DNA of 8,175 nucleotides from an uncultured Rickettsiaceae bacterium. Lineage in GTDB: Bacteria; Pseudomonadota; Alphaproteobacteria; Rickettsiales; Rickettsiaceae. Made by a program: the position numbers and the translations under genes. Below are positions 5,314 through 8,175 of this stretch, in pieces; within the stretch, counting starts at the first letter, position 1, and every line of letters starts with the position of its first letter. Under the pieces are notes generated by a model that was given only the letters and a program-made list of their open reading frames with translations, had not been told where the DNA came from and made no database searches. The stretch is taken from positions 1-8,175 of the forward strand of contig CAJQOE010000099.1 in the NCBI GenBank assembly GCA_905479885.1. The letters run 5' to 3'.

Positions 5314-7995
5314 TTATTTATCACTTAGATTTTTTATTACTGCACCAAGTATACTACCGTGCTTTATATATTCTATTTCATTATCAGTATAAACTTGTAA
5401 TGTAACCTCGATAGTTTCATTATTACCACCACTGCCCTTCATAACGCATTTTAGTGGTTGATATGGCTTAATATCATCATGCACGCCCTCAATATTAATT
5501 TCTTCATCGCCATTTAAATTTAGCTTTTGCCAATTCATACCAGATTGAAATGCTATTGGCAAAACTCCCATACCAACTAGGTTGGAACGATGAATACGTT
5601 CAAAGCTTTCTGCTATCACAGCCTTTACACCCAATAAATTAGTACCTTTTGCTGCCCAGTCTCTAGACGAACCAGTACCATATTCTTTGCCTGCAAAAAT
5701 CACCAATGGTACTGAACGCTTTTTATAATCCATAGCAGCATCATATATACTCATTTGTTCTTTGGTAAAATGATTAATAGTAACTCCTCCTTCCACACCA
5801 TTACAAAGCTGATTCTTAATTCGTACATTAGCAAAAGTGCCGCGCATCATAACTTCATGATTACCACGACGAGAACCATATGAATTAAAGCCAGCAGGAG
5901 ATACTCCATGCGACATTAAGAATTGTGCGGCTGGGCTAGTTTTGCTAATCATACCTGCGGGCGATATATGATCCGTAGTAATTGAATCCCCAAATAATGC
6001 TAGCAAACGCGCATTTTTAATATCAACAAGAGCTTTTTTAGGCTTATTTATATCATCAAAATATGGCGGGTTTTTTATATATGTACTAGATTCTTGCCAA
6101 TTATAAGTATCGCTTTCTTCAGCAAGTATATTTCTCCAATTTGTATCACCAGCAAACACGTCGTTATATTTCTCTGCAAACATCTTGGGAGTAATACAAG
6201 CATCCATATATTCGTGAATCTCCGCCCGCGTTGGCCAAATATCTTTTAAATAAATTTTCTTACCAGCATCAGTTGTGGCAATGGGATCTTTGTCTAAATC
6301 AATATTAACCGTACCTGCTAGAGCATAGGCTACAACGAGTGGCGGCGAAGCTAAATAATTAGCTCTTACATGCGGATGCACTCTGCCTTCAAAATTTCTA
6401 TTGCCAGATAATACTGAAGATACAACTAGTTGCTTATCCCTGATCAACTGATCAATCTCTGGCTCAAGCGGACCTGAATTACCTATACATGTAGTGCAAC
6501 CATAACCAACCAGATTGAATCCAAGGCTATCAAGATATCTGTCTAAGCCACTGAAGTTTAAGTATTCTGTAACAACTTTTGATCCAGGCGCTAGAGAAGT
6601 TTTAACCCAAGGTTTTGTTTTAAGTCCTAGCTTTACAGCTTTTTCTGCAACTATCCCAGCAGCTATCATTACTGATGGATTAGAGGTATTAGTACAGCTG
6701 GTAATAGCAGCAATTACTATATCGCCATGACCAATGGAAAAGGCTGCTTTATCGCCCTTTTTACCGACAAAATGTTTTTCTGCAATGTTGGCGTCTGCAC
6801 TTGCTAGACTTGGCAATGATTCTTTAAACCCGTTCTGCATATCAGATAGCGCAACGCGATCTTGCGGGCGTTTAGGACCGGCTAAAGAAGGTTCAATAGT
6901 GGTCATATCTAATTCTAATACATCTGTGTATTCAGGTGTATTAGAATTTCTCCACATATTTTGCATTTTTGCATATTCTTCAACTACTTTCACTTTATTC
7001 TCTTCTCTACCAGTGAACCTTAGATATTTTAAAGTTTCATAATCTATTGGAAAGAATCCGCATGTAGCTCCATATTCAGGAGCCATATTAGATATAGTGG
7101 CTCTATCAGCCAGAGAAAGGCTCTCCACTCCTGGACCAAAAAACTCTACGAACTTACCAACAACTCCTTTTTGGCGCAATAGTTGAGTAACTGTTAACAC
7201 CAGATCAGTAGCTGTTATTGTATCACCTAAAACACCCGTCATTTTAAAGCCTATTACTTCTGGAAGGATCATAGGCAAAGGTTGACCCAACATAGCAGCT
7301 TCTGCCTCAATACCACCAACGCCCCATCCCAATACAGCAAGAGCATTAACCATAGTCGTATGGCTATCAGTACCGACTAAGGTATCTGGATAAATAGTTT
7401 TACGCTCTTTGTCTTCGTTTACATATACCGTTTGCGCTAAACATTCTAGGTTAACTTGATGACAAATTCCTGTACCTGGTGGTACCACTCTAAAATTACG
7501 AAAGCTTTTTTGTCCCCATTTTAAAAATTGGTAACGCTCTTTGTTACGCTCCACTTCTTTCTGGACATTTTCTTCAAACGCCGCGCGTGAGCCATATGAA
7601 TCAACTTGCACTGAGTGGTCAATAACTAAATCCACTGGGATCATTGGATTTATTTTATGCGGACTATCACCAAGCATTTTCATCGCATCACGCATAGAAG
7701 CTAAATCTACAATCGCTGGAACACCAGTAAAATCTTGCATTAAAACACGAGCTGGCATGTAGTTAATTTCATCTTCAGAAGTTTTGTTTTTTAACCATTT
7801 TTTAAATGGCTCCAGGTCTTTTTCATCAGCATTACTGTTGCGTACTACGTTTTCGAAAAGGACCCTCAAGCTATATGGTAATTTTTCTAGATCAAAATCA
7901 CAATCTGATGCTGCTTTCTTAATATCAAATATAGTATATTCTTCACCATCAAGCTCAATATGTTTAGCGTATTTCAACTCTGATTCTGTAGACAT
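5314..7995 (-). CDS. acnA: Aconitate hydratase A (aconitase)
   Basis: Aconitase interconverts citrate and isocitrate through cis-aconitate in the TCA cycle, in the cytoplasm, using a [4Fe-4S] cluster. From the chosen start the protein has 893 residues, the usual length of the AcnA/IRP1 type. Cluster ligands are visible as C434 in AAITSCTNTSNPS and C500 and C503 in GYGCTTCIGNSGPL. Other hallmarks are DYxGVPA-type FTGVPAIVDLASMRDA (89-104), GTDSHTTMVNALAVLGWGVGG (208-228), GDSITTDHISPAG in the swivel domain (669-681), NSYGSRRGNHEVMMRGTFAN (704-723) and KEYGTGSSRDWAAKG (770-784). The start is the ATG at 7995, which has AGGAG six bases upstream. A TTG two codons earlier overlaps that ribosome-binding site and is unlikely. 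It heads the minus-strand series and has its own promoter-like sequence. It appears complete and intact. Confidence 0.98.
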   Translation of the reverse strand: MSTESELKYAKHIELDGEEYTIFDIKKAASDCDFDLEKLPYSLRVLFENVVRNSNADEKDLEPFKKWLKNKTSEDEINYMPARVLMQDFTGVPAIVDLASMRDAMKMLGDSPHKINPMIPVDLVIDHSVQVDSYGSRAAFEENVQKEVERNKERYQFLKWGQKSFRNFRVVPPGTGICHQVNLECLAQTVYVNEDKERKTIYPDTLVGTDSHTTMVNALAVLGWGVGGIEAEAAMLGQPLPMILPEVIGFKMTGVLGDTITATDLVLTVTQLLRQKGVVGKFVEFFGPGVESLSLADRATISNMAPEYGATCGFFPIDYETLKYLRFTGREENKVKVVEEYAKMQNMWRNSNTPEYTDVLELDMTTIEPSLAGPKRPQDRVALSDMQNGFKESLPSLASADANIAEKHFVGKKGDKAAFSIGHGDIVIAAITSCTNTSNPSVMIAAGIVAEKAVKLGLKTKPWVKTSLAPGSKVVTEYLNFSGLDRYLDSLGFNLVGYGCTTCIGNSGPLEPEIDQLIRDKQLVVSSVLSGNRNFEGRVHPHVRANYLASPPLVVAYALAGTVNIDLDKDPIATTDAGKKIYLKDIWPTRAEIHEYMDACITPKMFAEKYNDVFAGDTNWRNILAEESDTYNWQESSTYIKNPPYFDDINKPKKALVDIKNARLLALFGDSITTDHISPAGMISKTSPAAQFLMSHGVSPAGFNSYGSRRGNHEVMMRGTFANVRIKNQLCNGVEGGVTINHFTKEQMSIYDAAMDYKKRSVPLVIFAGKEYGTGSSRDWAAKGTNLLGVKAVIAESFERIHRSNLVGMGVLPIAFQSGMNWQKLNLNGDEEINIEGVHDDIKPYQPLKCVMKGSGGNNETIEVTLQVYTDNEIEYIKHGSILGAVIKNLSDK

Positions 7996-8000
7996 AAACA

Positions 8001-8006
8001 ACTCCT
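8001..8006 (-). promoter_or_regulatory. acnA ribosome-binding site
   Basis: TAGGAG/AGGAGT sequence on the minus strand, with AGGAG at 8006-8002, followed by six bases and the ATG at 7995. It is the best Shine-Dalgarno match in the window and fixes the acnA start at the ATG rather than the upstream in-frame TTG at 8001. Confidence 0.8.
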
Positions 8007-8139
8007 AAAATAAAATTACTGCCAATCATTGATTATACCCTTGGCATTTGCTTTTTCTAATGGTAATTAAACTATAACGTAAGAACAAGTTATTTTCGCT
8101 GTTTTTAGTGTATCATTTAGTTACTAGTAGTTTTAAAAC
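8002..8139. other. Divergent intergenic region between acnA and the right-edge gene
   Basis: This 138-base AT-rich stretch separates two genes that diverge. It holds the acnA promoter and ribosome-binding site on the minus side. On the plus side only weak candidates are seen, such as TATCAT at 8111-8116 without a clear -35, and an 8-base palindrome TACTAGTA at 8122-8129. No RNA gene or riboswitch fold is apparent. Confidence 0.5.
8032..8060 (-). promoter_or_regulatory. acnA promoter
   Basis: A perfect TATAAT (8037-8032) on the minus strand is preceded at 17 bases by TTAGAA (8060-8055), a three-of-six -35 match. Transcription would begin near 8025, giving a leader of about 30 bases that contains the strong acnA ribosome-binding site. 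Because the downstream genes are so closely spaced and no terminator-like hairpin is visible until 1171, this promoter could also feed the membrane protein and the flagellar genes. Confidence 0.55.
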
Positions 8140-8175
8140 ATGCTCTCTTTACATTCATTAAGCTTTGCTTTAGAA
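8140..8175 (+). CDS. ccmA: Partial N-terminus, probable heme exporter ATPase CcmA
   Basis: An ATG at 8140 opens a frame that runs off the window edge, giving MLSLHSLSFALE. This short sequence matches the start typical of ABC-transporter ATPases and specifically resembles my recollection of rickettsial CcmA, which begins MLSLHQLQF. CcmA is the ATP-binding subunit that, with CcmB, helps supply heme for cytochrome c maturation. No Walker motif is within the 12 residues visible, and no strong ribosome-binding site precedes the ATG. The call therefore rests on N-terminal similarity and on a divergent position next to acnA. Confidence 0.45.
   Translation, partial: MLSLHSLSFALE

Noticed and set aside
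6515..7042. Plus-strand open frames antisense to acnA (6515-6730, 6734-7042)
   Set aside because: They lie wholly inside the strongly conserved aconitase gene, have no ribosome-binding sites and encode sequences with no recognisable domain; they are shadows of acnA codon use.
7999..8001. TTG as the acnA start codon
   Set aside because: It would sit on top of the AGGAG ribosome-binding site; the ATG at 7995 has correct spacing and gives a family-typical N-terminus.
1..8175. CRISPR arrays, tRNA or rRNA genes, riboswitches
   Set aside because: No regularly spaced identical repeats, cloverleaf-like stretches or conserved RNA motifs were seen on either strand; the only repeats are the three imperfect copies at 34-113.

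Overview
The window is AT-rich and carries a compact block of six genes on the minus strand, a decayed mobile-element zone at the left end and a divergent gene start at the right edge. The gene content (an alphaproteobacterial-style fliF-fliG-fliH-fliN run, an IRP1/AcnA-type aconitase, a probable ccmA next to it, low GC and transposon debris) suggests an alphaproteobacterium with a reduced genome. A flagellum-gene-bearing member of the Rickettsiales, such as a Midichloria/Jidaibacter-like lineage, is the best guess. The assignment rests on gene content and protein style, not on a phylogenetic marker.

Layout. Positions 1-117 hold a probable terminus of an IS21-like element, with three imperfect repeats and an outer tip reading TGTCA on the minus strand. 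The rest of that element lies outside the window. Positions 118-1040 hold a plus-strand IS630-family transposase pseudogene. It lacks its N-terminal DNA-binding part and has two frame changes and two further in-frame stops, yet all three catalytic acidic positions are still legible. Positions 1041-1204 have no gene but contain two hairpins; the left one has the shape of a factor-independent terminator for the minus-strand genes. From 1205 to 7995 come, in transcription order (right to left), acnA (aconitase), a 118-residue DUF4870-like membrane protein, fliF, fliG, fliH and fliN. The gap before the membrane gene is 6 bases and the gap before fliF is 51. fliF and fliG overlap as TAATG, and fliG-fliH and fliH-fliN are almost contiguous. 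Positions 8002-8139 form a divergent intergenic region with a good acnA promoter, and 8140-8175 open a plus-strand reading frame that looks like the N-terminus of the heme-exporter ATPase CcmA.

How the genes work together. FliF forms the MS ring, FliG the torque-transmitting switch ring bound to it, FliN part of the C-ring floor, and FliH the regulator/stator of the FliI export ATPase. These four genes encode the inner-membrane and cytoplasmic base of a flagellum; fliM and fliI are not here. The 51-base gap before fliF contains an exact TTAA-N7-TTAA box, the recognition pattern of the alphaproteobacterial cell-cycle regulator CtrA, overlapping a possible promoter. The flagellar genes may therefore be transcribed both by read-through from the acnA promoter and from their own CtrA-linked promoter. 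This is the most interesting regulatory hypothesis in the window. No wholly new system is evident; the novelty is in arrangement, regulation and nested mobile-element debris.
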